The position numbers were made by a program, and so were the translations under genes. The notes beneath the pieces are model-generated. The model saw only the letters and a list, made by a program, of their open reading frames with translations. It did no database searches and was not told the origin of the DNA. A stretch of DNA of 64,000 nucleotides, taken from assembly GCF_036711975.1 (NCBI RefSeq), contig NC_091976.1, positions 4,526,001 to 4,590,000 of the forward strand, written 5' to 3'. The stretch is from Onthophagus taurus. Its lineage: Eukaryota > Arthropoda > Insecta > Coleoptera > Scarabaeidae. This document shows, piece after piece, positions 48,377-57,185 of the stretch; the stretch's first letter is position 1; each line of letters opens with the position of its first letter.

Positions 48377-48703
48377 CTATACAGATTCTCCAACTCTATA
48401 AGTTCGATTGCACTCATTTAATTTCGATTTAAGTCTTTTGGTTTCTTGTTCACATGAAGAACAATACCAGCTACATTCGGAGGTTACAGATAAATTTACA
48501 AGAGCCCCCGCTCGCGGTAATAATTCGCTAATATTATTGCTATTAGCACATTTCCCGCTCCAAACACATATTTCCAAGCGTAAACCAGCGTTTTGACCTA
48601 AACAATTGATTAAATCTTGTCTGCTCTCAATAAGATCTTCCTTAGTTTGCTCGAGAGATTCTTTTAATTCGTTAATTTCTCGAATCGAATTTAATGTCTT
48701 CAT
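48377..48703 (-). CDS. Coiled-coil protein, D-lineage
   Basis: 108 aa. The heptad-rich start (IREINELKESLEQTKEDLIE) is followed by a central segment with five cysteines (EICVWSGKC, ECSWYCSSCEQE) and a second short coil. The remnant at 2640-3199 is related and extends further upstream, so the real gene may start earlier than the visible methionine. By position (between DIQGF and capsid) it may be a structural gene. Confidence 0.4.
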   Translation of the reverse strand: MKTLNSIREINELKESLEQTKEDLIESRQDLINCLGQNAGLRLEICVWSGKCANSNNISELLPRAGALVNLSVTSECSWYCSSCEQETKRLKSKLNECNRTYRVGESV

Positions 48704-48782
48704 TCTTTCATTACATTATTCTAAATACTGTAAATCCTCATGAGATGTAATCGATAATGCGAGATATCGAACATTTAAATCT

Positions 48783-50021
48783 TTATTCATCAAGCGGCAT
48801 TCTATTAAATTTGTTCTTTTGCACTAAACCTGTTAATGGTCTATATTGTACGATGGTATCGTGAATAATGAGGCAGAATACGGAAGTATTTTTACTAAAA
48901 GGTAGATCCGCTTCAAACTCTAACTTTATATCAACTGAAGATGATTTTACGCTTTCTAATTGTTTTGAGCAATCGATAACGAAAAGTGGTACATCGTGAA
49001 AGAGATCAAAGTCTATTAGCGGTTCTCCAACAATTTTATTCGAGCCATAATAACTTTTTCTGAAGTTTGTATACATATTATAAACGTTACCATAACGTTT
49101 TTGTATCATGGATAGATTTAAATTATCGTATGGATATTGAGATGAATTTAAATGTAATTTAATATTATTGATGTTTGCATGTTGAAAATCGGATGCATCG
49201 AATTTAGCATCACGTTTTGTTTGAAACGCTATTATGACGTATCGCGGTCTTTCCAAACTAGTACTCGATTTTACGGACCATATATCCTTTTTCGTTTCGC
49301 GTAGAGAAGGTAATTCAAATAATTCCCATTTTCTGAATGGAATCAATATAGGAGAGTCCTTATTGAGAACATTTAATAATTGCAAACGATATTTATCGTT
49401 TACAGTTATGTGTCGAATTCTCCAATCAATGTTGGTGATAGTGATTTTCATTTTTTTCGTACCATCTTTTACATCATTTTTATAGCAATTATCATCGCTT
49501 CGCGATCTTAACAACACCAATTCCTGTCGAGCGTTAATGATAATTTTTTTATAATCCTCACCGAAACCCAAAATAAAGCTTAATGGTATGCATGCGGTAA
49601 AATTCGGTGTAAGAAATGTAGGTTGTTTCGTTAAAGGTTTCGGAATCCAGTCCCCCGATTGCAGACTTTTACTTTCGTTATCGGTATAGGAAATGTATCC
49701 TTTTATCGTTGATGTAACTCCAGGTTTTATGCATCTATCTATTTCAACGCCATTTATTTCATATCGTATTTCATCAAATAAAAATAAGTAGGCATTATTG
49801 ATTAATTGTACTTGACCGGTTCCATCTAACTCTTCTATATTTCCTTGAATATAAATATAGCTGTCGTGGGGATATGTATATATGTCTTGGTGACTTATAG
49901 GAATTCTAACTTCATCGCTTGAATTAAAGAATTGTATGCGTGGAAGGTAGGTATGATATTCTTCGCTTGACAAACTATCATCAAATATCGCTGTATTGAA
50001 GACGTTTAAAATTTCACTCAT
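48783..50021 (-). CDS. Candidate major capsid protein, D-lineage (412 aa)
   Basis: Uninterrupted. Features: SSEEYHTYLPRIQFFNSSDE, DSYIYIQGNIEE, DEIRYEINGVEIDRCIKPGV, IPFRKWELFELPSLRETKKD and a C-terminal IVQYRPLTGLV. It is the homologue of 21170-22408, with identical length and conserved blocks spread along the chain. I assign it as capsid by length, beta-rich character and neighbours. Confidence 0.55.
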   Translation of the reverse strand: MSEILNVFNTAIFDDSLSSEEYHTYLPRIQFFNSSDEVRIPISHQDIYTYPHDSYIYIQGNIEELDGTGQVQLINNAYLFLFDEIRYEINGVEIDRCIKPGVTSTIKGYISYTDNESKSLQSGDWIPKPLTKQPTFLTPNFTACIPLSFILGFGEDYKKIIINARQELVLLRSRSDDNCYKNDVKDGTKKMKITITNIDWRIRHITVNDKYRLQLLNVLNKDSPILIPFRKWELFELPSLRETKKDIWSVKSSTSLERPRYVIIAFQTKRDAKFDASDFQHANINNIKLHLNSSQYPYDNLNLSMIQKRYGNVYNMYTNFRKSYYGSNKIVGEPLIDFDLFHDVPLFVIDCSKQLESVKSSSVDIKLEFEADLPFSKNTSVFCLIIHDTIVQYRPLTGLVQKNKFNRMPLDE

Positions 50022-50101
50022 TTTTCTTTTTTCAATTTAAATCCCAGAGATATTAAAAATAATTTATTTTTTCTTGTTAATCCCGCTCGCTGTCGTCGTC
50101 G

Positions 50102-50206
50102 TCATTGATGTTGTCTCGAAGAATGACCAGCACCAAATATCTTTCGTTTACAGCTACTCGATCCTTTATAGACAAAAAGCGTATTATTGTTGAATACTAA
50201 TCCCAT
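50102..50206 (-). CDS. Small ORF between penton and capsid genes, D-lineage
   Basis: 34 aa, begins MGLVFNNNTLFVYKGS and contains SCKRKIFG. It overlaps the end of the penton frame by about 20 bases. The counterpart at 20989-21132 has the same position, an MG-x-x-F start and a KRK segment. Confidence 0.35.
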   Translation of the reverse strand: MGLVFNNNTLFVYKGSSSCKRKIFGAGHSSRQHQ

Positions 50207-50543
50207 GTTGGGAAATTCGTTTCAATTCGAGCCTTATAACAATTTCTTCGTTTCGAAAATTTACAGGTCTCCCGTTTTGATCGGCGAGAAATAGGGTTAT
50301 GTTGTTGATATTCCTACGATTGATTGGTAAATAAACAATATTTCTCGGTTCTATATTTATAGCATATCCTGTAGCGACTTGAGGAGAAAATTCGTATATC
50401 GTATGCGATCTTTCACTATCATAAAAAGCGTTCGTCACAATATTACATTCAACGCGAATACTTGATACTTTAATTATTTGTATTGGTCGATCCGATTCCG
50501 TTAAAATTCCTGCTCTTATTATCTTTGCGCTAAACCCCAACAT
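50184..50543 (-). pseudogene. Candidate penton protein, C-terminal part, D-lineage
   Basis: Starts at MLGFSAKIIRAG and carries SIRVECNIVTNAFYD, YAINIEPRNIVYLPIN and VNFRNEEIVIRLELKR. The N-terminal part of the family is not seen upstream, where an LTR-element fragment lies. Fragment. Confidence 0.55.
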
Positions 50544-50639
50544 GGAACCAATACTATCGGGTTTATTTTTCTTTTTTTCTTAGCGGAATGTGGGGGATAT
50601 GAAAGTCCTCCCAGATTCCCATCACCGATAAATATCAGC

Positions 50640-51005
50640 AGTGATGAGTCCTCCTCCTTCGGTTTTAACTCACCCGAATTTGTTACTTTCTGTCAGTCAA
50701 ATGGAATAAAAGCAGTAAAATCACCACCTTACCATCTACAAAGCAAAGGATTGGCAGAGAGAGGTGTCCAAACTGTTAAAAAAAGGTTTAGAAAAATCAC
50801 TTTTTATGAACAGAGTGTGAAATTATCAGAATTTTCAAAGAAAATTAAATTGTATGCATTGAATGAAGATGTTTATATCAAACACAAACAACTCAAATTA
50901 TTTCGAAAAAGTCATAATTCAAAAGATTGCAAAGGTAATAAGTCACTCAACACGAAAAAACAAACAACAACAACAACCATGAAAACCAACTTTTCCAGAG
51001 ATAAT
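50640..51005 (+). mobile_element. LTR retrotransposon fragment (Ty3/gypsy-like integrase)
   Basis: The frame reads FNSPEFVTFCQSNGIKAV and YHLQSKGLAERGVQTVKK, the end of the integrase catalytic core with its glutamate. Only this short piece is recognisable; no LTR is seen. It is a broken fragment and its age cannot be judged. Confidence 0.5.
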
Positions 51006-51089
51006 TAAAATGATTCATTTTAAAACCAAATCTTCCTGTATTAATTTTTAGAAATCATCTCTCGGTAGGTACAAATTGAGTGTCTTGAA

Positions 51090-52260
51090 ATATTGAAATT
51101 GAAAACAGTCAAGACTTTCCAGCGGAGACAAAGGCATACTGTATCTTAATTCAAGACTCGATGTATACATATAAACCATTGGGCGGTGAGGTGTCGGTAA
51201 TCATAAATTAACAGGATATCTATATTTAGATGTCCATTCATTGATAAAAATGTGGTTATTGTTGTGTGGTCAGCCACAGAAAAAAACAACTACAGGTGAC
51301 GATATATATATGGCGTTCATGCTATGCGCACATTAGTTTCCATCATAAAATTCAGACCTGTAGTTGTAGTCTGTCTTGTAGTGTCTCATAGATTTAGACA
51401 CATCCCACACGTTCAATCTACATCTACAGTCAAGCAAACCATTTCGAGCGCTAAACGAAAAGGACTAGAAGTCTAGATATTTAGAACGACATCATCATCG
51501 ATTGGGTTTTAACGATGGCTGGATCAGTCAAGATATAGGTTTGAAGCTGCTCGATGACACCATCTCAAACTATGATATGATCTATGTGAAGGAGAACCAG
51601 ACGGCACATTTTTTGGAAAAACGCCCATGTCATCCAAATCAATGTTGTAGGAATTGAAAGATTATCGACCTATCGCTAGAAAAATGTAATGTAGCCTAAG
51701 AGATTAAATTCAATGCCACGTTAGATGCATGTTGGTGTCATAACAGATTCCCAGCCGCATGTTCTCAAAACAACGCATTGATGTTAAAATCTTACTTAAA
51801 CCATTCGAAATATGTACTGTATATTTAGTAAACTTGAATATATTGTGTTCGAAACGTACACTGAAATTTAATAAAATTGAATATATTTTGTAAACTGTTC
51901 AACTTTCATTCATTCATTCCCCAACATTTGACAAGTTAAGATGTATCTCCATGTTAAGTATGGACATATTTCGTACTTTGAAGAACAACCCAATTTAAAT
52001 TTAAATCGTCAGGAGATGTTAGCTGAAGGTTTATCCCACTTTCAAAATTACTATAATCTCCCTATAACAGGAGAGGCTGATAAGGAGACATTAAAGCTAC
52101 TGTCAAAACCCCGATATGGTAATTCGGATATTTATACAAATTTAAACTCCAAACCTATAACCCGTAAATGGAACTTTACTAAAATTAAATGGGGTTTGTT
52201 CCAACCATATCCTACACAGTCCGTAGAGCTATTTAGAAAAGCGTTTAACGTTTGATCTGA
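51090..52260 (+). mobile_element. Polinton fragment (A/C-like lineage): capsid end, DIQGF piece, metalloproteinase start
   Basis: 51090-51211 matches the end of the capsid gene of A. 51490-51830 matches the DIQGF gene (KENQTAHFLEKRPCHPNQ and a CWCHNRFPAACSQNNA segment). 51941-52255 encodes a metalloproteinase prodomain. The order is the same as in A (capsid, DIQGF, metalloproteinase). It is an old fragment, broken several times. The 280 bases between 51212 and 51490 show no gene. Confidence 0.65.
51941..52255 (+). pseudogene. Metalloproteinase prodomain fragment
   Basis: LAEGLSHFQNYYNLPITGEA is the peptidoglycan-binding-like prodomain helix set, followed by LSKPRYGNSD at the cysteine-switch position and the start of the catalytic domain. 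Third copy of the gene in the window. Fragment. Confidence 0.6.
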
Positions 52261-52425
52261 GCATACAAATTTACAATTTTAACACGTTGACCGCCGTAAT
52301 GGCAACCGTTTTTACCATGGCTAGGGCCGGAGTCTTTTTTTGTTTTAAACATTCATAAACCTATATACTAGGCTATAGAATTACATAATATGGTCTTATT
52401 TACTCTGTAAGTATTTTTTTTAGGT

Positions 52426-52502
52426 GCGAAGCAAGTGTGCATCGCGCGGCGCCAAAGGCAAAATTTTCATGCTGGCGCCGCGCGATGCATCCGTGCTTCG
52501 CA
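52426..52502. repeat. GC-rich palindrome
   Basis: Arms of about 28 bases (GCGAAGC...GCGCGGCGCCA and the near-perfect inverse) surround a loop of about 20 bases. It is strongly GC-rich in AT-rich surroundings and lies just before the piggyBac-like N-terminal frame. It may be a subterminal transposase-binding repeat or a relic of a tiny inserted element. Confidence 0.6.
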
Positions 52503-52862
52503 GCGAACAGGAATGAACCTGCAAACTTTACGGTGTCTAGTTGCTTAGTTTATCTTGATCATTCGTGAAGTTAAGTACCTGTGTGCAAAATAGTGATATT
52601 GGTGAAATGGGTGATGATGAAAGAAATCAATTGCGTTTACAAGCACTGATGAACGAGGTTTTATCAGATGAAGAACCGTTTGAATATTCATCTGATACTC
52701 CTATACAAAAGAAAAAGAAAAAAAGTCAAAAACCATAACTGCTAATCCTGCTGTTATACCTACTACATCATTCATCAACTGTCTACCGAAAATGTGCTAG
52801 AAAATAAAGACCGCGACTATCAGGTTAGTACACACGTTGAAGAAACAATCGAATCAGTTATA

Positions 52863-54475
52863 CAGTGGTTCACAGCTTATTTCAACCACCCTCTTTTAAG
52901 AAAATATAGCTCACATAATTTCGAAACGAAACAAGATATTGCAAAAATTTAAACAAGGGTTTACATAATACTTTCCAAACTTAAAAAAAAGAAGTTTTAT
53001 TCAGTCTCAAATTTACATTTTCAAACATTTACAAACTAAAAACCAAAAACATACCTACATAAGTAGTCACAGCTTATTTCAACCACCCACTTCTAAGATC
53101 TGTTAAGTTGACTTTTTTTGAGGTTATGTTTCCAATTATGTAAATACATATGGTTGTAGTGTGATTTGGGCAGTTAAGTAAACCAGAGGCGTATTTTGTG
53201 ACAATGGGACGACGTACTACCATAGAACACAGGGAATTGGTTATTAGCCATTTTAAAAACGGCCATTCGCGTCGGAAAATTGCTGAAATGGTTCGCCTTA
53301 GTGATTCGACAGTGCAAAGCATAATATCTCGGTTCGTTCATAAAAATAGGATACATGATAAGGGCAGAAAAGCTCCCAACAAAATTTTTAACGAAACTGA
53401 TGAGCGCTACATTGTCAGGAAAATAAAGGAAAACCCGAAGCTATCCGCTCCAAAATTGGCTACAGAAGTTCAAAATCAGCTGAATAAAACATGCAGTGCG
53501 GAAACTATTCGCCGTGTATTACGAAACCATGGTTTTAATGGTAGAGTAGCCCGGAAAAAACCATTTATTAATAAGAAAAATCAAGCAGCGCGCCTAAAAT
53601 TCGCCAAGGAACATATTAACAAAGATTCAAACTTTTGGGAGCAAGTTATTTTTGCGGATGAGTCTACATTTAATATTTTCGGCTCGGATGGTCAAACTTA
53701 CGTCTGGCGTAAGCCAAATACAGAGCTCCAAAATAAAAATTTAAAAGCGACAGTAAAACACGGTGGTGGTAGTGTCATGGTGTGGGCTTGTATGTCATCA
53801 AGTGGGGTAGGAAACTTACAGTTTATTGAAAGTAAAATGGACAAAAATAAATACCTCGACATCCTAAAGTCCAATTTATTACAAAGTGCCGAAAAACTGG
53901 GTATAAGGGAGGGGTTTCGGTTCTAGCAGGACAACGACCCGAAACATAAATCTGGTATTGTGCAGACATGGCTGATTTGGAACTGTCCCCACTTGATGCA
54001 ACCGCCGGCACAATCACCTGATTTAAATGTTATTGAAAACTTATGGACAATTTTAGACCAAAACATCCGTCAACACCAGATCTCGAACAGGAATGACCTT
54101 ATAGCAGCGCTAAAGGAGGAATGGGCAAAAATAACTCCCCAAACCACAAGAAAGTTAGTGGAATCCATGCAAAGAAGGCTGAAAACTGTAATTGATCAAA
54201 AAGGAGGTCATACTAAGTTTTGAAATTAAATAAATTAAGTTAAAATAATAAGTGGTTGAAATAAGCTGTGACTACTTATGTAGGTATGTTTTTGGTTTTT
54301 AGTTTGTAAATGTTTGAAAATGTAAATTTGAGACTGAATAAAACTTCTTTTTTTTAAGTTTGGAAAGTATTATGTAAACCCTTGTTTAAATTTTTGCAAT
54401 ATCTTGTTTTGTTTCGAAATTATGTGAGCTATATTTTCTTAAAAGAGGGTGGTTGAAATAAGCTGTGAACCACTG
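52863..54475 (+). mobile_element. Tc1-like transposon (DD34E) with IR/DR ends
   Basis: TA flanks both sides (52861-52862, 54476-54477). Inverted repeats of about 230 bases start CAGTGGTTCACAGC. Each contains an outer and an inner copy of CACAGCTTATTTCAACCACC (52871 and 53068; mirrored at the right), the IR/DR layout known from Sleeping Beauty-type elements. 1613 bp, full length. Confidence 0.92.
53204..54223 (+). pseudogene. Tc1 transposase with one in-frame stop
   Basis: 340 codons from MGRRTTIEHRELVISHFKNG, with a paired helix-turn-helix N terminus, FADESTFNIFGSDGQTYVWR (first D), QDNDPKHKSG (second D) and SPDLNVIENLW (E), 34 residues apart. The only disruption I see is TAG at 53924-53926, immediately before QDNDPKH. 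The element is therefore recently dead and otherwise complete. Confidence 0.9.
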
Positions 54476-54506
54476 TACCAACGGTGACCATTCGTACTTT
54501 ATTTAA

Positions 54507-56151
54507 CCCTCCAGCAGAAGGGTGAGGCCTGTGAGTCTACCCAATACTTATATGTTGCTGTAATTTTTGTAAGAAAAATTTTGGCACCGTGGGCTTCCGT
54601 GTACCTTTCACAAATAGTAAAACCCGAATTTTTATAAAAATTTCTAATAAAGTATGTGACAATTTTTTTGAAAAAAAAATAAAAATGTCCTAATAGGCCT
54701 CACCCGTTCACTCATGTAACATCTTATAAAAAAACAAATACGTGTTTTCATTACTCTTTTGGTAGAATTAAAAAAAATATAGATGTAAATTTTAAATTTT
54801 CTGTTTTCTCAATAAGTTCCAAATTGCTAAATTTAAATTCGGGGTATTCCCTTCTTACAATGACTTCGCTAGTGTATAACGGTCCGTGATTCCCCTAACA
54901 TCACCACTTGGCTTCTGTACACAAACGTGGTTCAGTCGTTTATTACTTTTGTTAGTGAATTGTTTTCCAGAGAGTGGCGTAAAAACAAGTTATTATAAGT
55001 GTTTGTTAAATTCTTTTGGATTATCGAAGGTAAATAATTCTATAGTTATATATAAATATCAAGCATATTTACGTATTTTCTTTTTTCTCTCCCTTATAGG
55101 TTTATTTTATTTCAATGTGTTCATATGAACGAGAGGTAAAAAGGTTAGAACGCCTTGCCGATGAAGTAAATAGTGATGAACTTTCACAGTTGACTGAAAG
55201 TGATAATGAATCTTTGGCCGACGAAGACCATAACCTTGTAAGTGACCATGAATTAGATACTGAGCAAGAGTCGTTTTCAGATGTAGAAGAACAAGCCAAT
55301 CTTTTGCGAAGAAGCAGATGTAAGTACTTTTATGGAAAGGATGGGACAAAATGGAGTAAGGAAGCTGCTTTTCCATTCTTTGGGACTGGCAAAGAATGGA
55401 AAAACGCCAATGCAATGTTGGATGTATTTTTTCGAAGAAATCGTGAATGTCATTGTAGTAAACACTAATCTATACATCACAAAAATTTCAAATAGATATC
55501 AAGATCAGTACGACTACCACTGAAACAAATACCACTGAAATAATGGCATTACTAGGTCTGCTGTATCTAGCAGGTTCGCAGCATGGAGGACGAAAACACA
55601 TTGCTGAATTTTATAGCGACGATGGCCTAGGATGCGAAATATTTCCTGCTGCAATGGCTCAAAGAAGGGTTAAATTTTTGTTGAGATGCCTACGGTTTGA
55701 TGACACAAACACCAGAGAGGTCAGAAAATCCCAAGACAATCTTGCTGCCGTAAGGGAAATGATGATAAAGTTCAATGAACAGTGCAAAGTACACTATTCT
55801 GTTGGGGAGTACGTTACCCTTGATGAAATGCTACTTGCATTTCGTGGGAGATGCAGATTTAAAATGTATATCCCAAATAAGCCAAATAAATACGGCTTAA
55901 AAGTGTTCTCAATGGTCGATTCTAGGACATTTTACACATCCCATTTAGAAATCTATGCAGGGACTCAACTCGAAGGCCCATTTAAAATCGATAATTCAAC
56001 AGCTGCTGTCACAGAGAGGATGTGTATGCACCTATCCGGATCTGGACGAAATGTAACCATGGATCGTTGGTTTACCGGATATAAAATAGCTAGTTTGCTA
56101 TTACGAGAGCATCGCCTCACTGTAGTGGCAACTATTCGGGCCAACAGAAGG
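54507..56151 (+). mobile_element. piggyBac transposon 4, cut by Polinton C
   Basis: Begins after TTAA (54503-54506) with CCCTCCAGCAGAAGGGTGAG. The transposase frame runs to 56151, where Polinton C begins. The right end is not in the window; it would lie beyond the Polinton. A GAAG|GTAAAT..CTTATAG gap at 55030-55101 looks like a 5'-leader intron. 54507-55114 otherwise holds no gene. Confidence 0.75.
55115..56151 (+). pseudogene. piggyBac transposase 4, frameshifted and truncated
   Basis: 55115-55468 has an acidic N terminus (NSDELSQLTESDNESLADED) and RSRCKYFYGKDGTKWSKEA. Around 55400-55540 the frame shifts at least once. From 55543 it runs MALLGLLYLAGSQHGG through the first catalytic segment VTLDEMLLAFRGRC and NVTMDRWFTGYK. 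It breaks off at the Polinton C tip, so the third aspartate and the cysteine-rich tail are missing here. Confidence 0.85.
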
Positions 56152-56249
56152 AGTAGTATAGTAATGCCGGTTCTGGAGCGGAAATGGCTCCCACGTCACG
56201 TGTGACGTCAGAGATAAGTGTGTGACGTAATGTATGACGTCATGGAGTG
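56152..56249 (+). promoter_or_regulatory. Polinton C tip with CRE and E-box sites
   Basis: After the tip GCCGGTTCTGGAGCGGAA come CACGTCACGTG (56192-56202), TGACGTCA (56203-56210 and 56235-56242) and TGACGTAA (56223-56230). No ACCGGAAGTG array is present, so the CRE element is the shared part of the Polinton ends. Confidence 0.55.
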
Positions 56250-56535
56250 CGCCATCTGTTGGAGAGTGTCGGCGGTGTGGGTAATGTAGGTTTCTGTTGT
56301 GGTGGGGGTGAAGCCTATCTTTTGGAGAGTGTCGGCGGTGTGGGTAATGTAGGTTTCTGTTGTGGTGGGGGTGAAGGCCATCTGTTGGAGAGTGTCGGCG
56401 GTGTGAGTAATGTAGGTTTCTGTTGTGGTGGGGGTGAAGCACCTTCCGGCCCGCGAGTGCATGCAGGCACCTAGCGGTGGGGTGGTGTTGATGGGTTAAA
56501 TTAAAACGAATTAAGTAAATAACAGTTAAACAATT
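56250..56535 (+). repeat. 63-bp tandem repeat, Polinton C subterminal region
   Basis: Three units starting near 56261, 56324 and 56387, each with GGAGAGTGTCGGCGGTGTG and TTTCTGTTGTGGTGGGGGTG. They give spurious repetitive frames on both strands. The remainder to 56535 shows nothing. Confidence 0.85.
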
Positions 56536-57006
56536 TTATTTAATACAATCTAAAATCATTGTTGAGAAAATCATACAACTTTGGCGTACGACAAGTGGAA
56601 AAAATATACAACTATAACTAATGGTAATAAATATAATTACTGAGGCGGCTATAAGAAGTATCCTATTAATATAACACAATGAAATAGTATTGGTATTGTA
56701 TAAGATCGATGTCCAATTTCCATTAATCACATTATTATTTTCTAACGTGTACCGCAACTTAAAAGTAATAATCTCACTGAATGTGGTATTGGGGGGAACA
56801 ATTTGAAAAACGCTATCATCCCCATAGTCATCATAATCAACGGTGGTAGTGTTCGGCTTCATCATTTTCAACCATTTTAAATCATTATCACTAGCAGGTT
56901 TACTGGTATAATCACTAATGAAAGAAATTGATACGTTTTTAACTTCAGTAGGAAATTTAATTAATAAAACTCCATGTAGTATAGTGTAAAATATTGTCGA
57001 GTTCAT
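56536..57006 (-). CDS. Small type I membrane protein, Polinton C
   Basis: 156 aa. The hydrophobic start (MNSTIFYTILHGVLLIKF) is signal-like. The ectodomain has several N-glycosylation sequons (KNVSIS, PNTTTV, PNTTFS). One membrane segment near the C terminus (LLIAASVIIFITISYSCIFF) is followed by a short tail. An envelope or surface role is possible, but I recognise no family. I see no counterpart in A. Confidence 0.45.
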   Translation of the reverse strand: MNSTIFYTILHGVLLIKFPTEVKNVSISFISDYTSKPASDNDLKWLKMMKPNTTTVDYDDYGDDSVFQIVPPNTTFSEIITFKLRYTLENNNVINGNWTSILYNTNTISLCYINRILLIAASVIIFITISYSCIFFPLVVRQSCMIFSTMILDCIK

Positions 57007-57185
57007 AGTTGTGGTGTATGTATGCGAACGCGGCGACGACTGGTTAGATTTGAATTAAAACTTAAACTAAAATTATGAAAATAACGTTGCGAGATTTTAT
57101 ACATATTTTATCGCTATAAAAACCGCAAAGCAATATAGATAACATGTATGTATCATAAAGTTATATAGATTACATAAATAAATAC

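Larger units (their letters stand above)
42940..50560 (-). mobile_element. Polinton-like element D, partial, more divergent lineage
   Basis: Parts in minus-strand order: penton fragment, small ORF, candidate capsid, coiled-coil gene, DIQGF gene, then (past the piggyBac insertion) a spliced gene on the plus strand and an ELED gene. At 42940-43010 there is also a scrap matching the upstream end of the capsid gene. No polymerase, integrase or tip is seen, so it is a fragment; several frames are still open. Older than A, B and C by protein divergence. Confidence 0.6.
52283..54502 (+). mobile_element. piggyBac-like remnant 3, split by a Tc1 element
   Basis: After TTAA at 52279-52282 comes CACGTTGACCGCC. 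A frame from 52608 begins MGDDERNQLRLQALMNEVLS followed by an acidic segment and a lysine run, typical of a piggyBac-type N terminus, and then stops. A Tc1 element occupies 52863-54475 and piggyBac 4 begins at the next TTAA. No catalytic region remains. Confidence 0.5.

Noticed and set aside
56101-56474. Repetitive histidine-rich and glycine-rich frames on both strands
   Set aside because: They are produced by the 63-bp tandem repeat; codon pattern follows the DNA repeat, not a protein.
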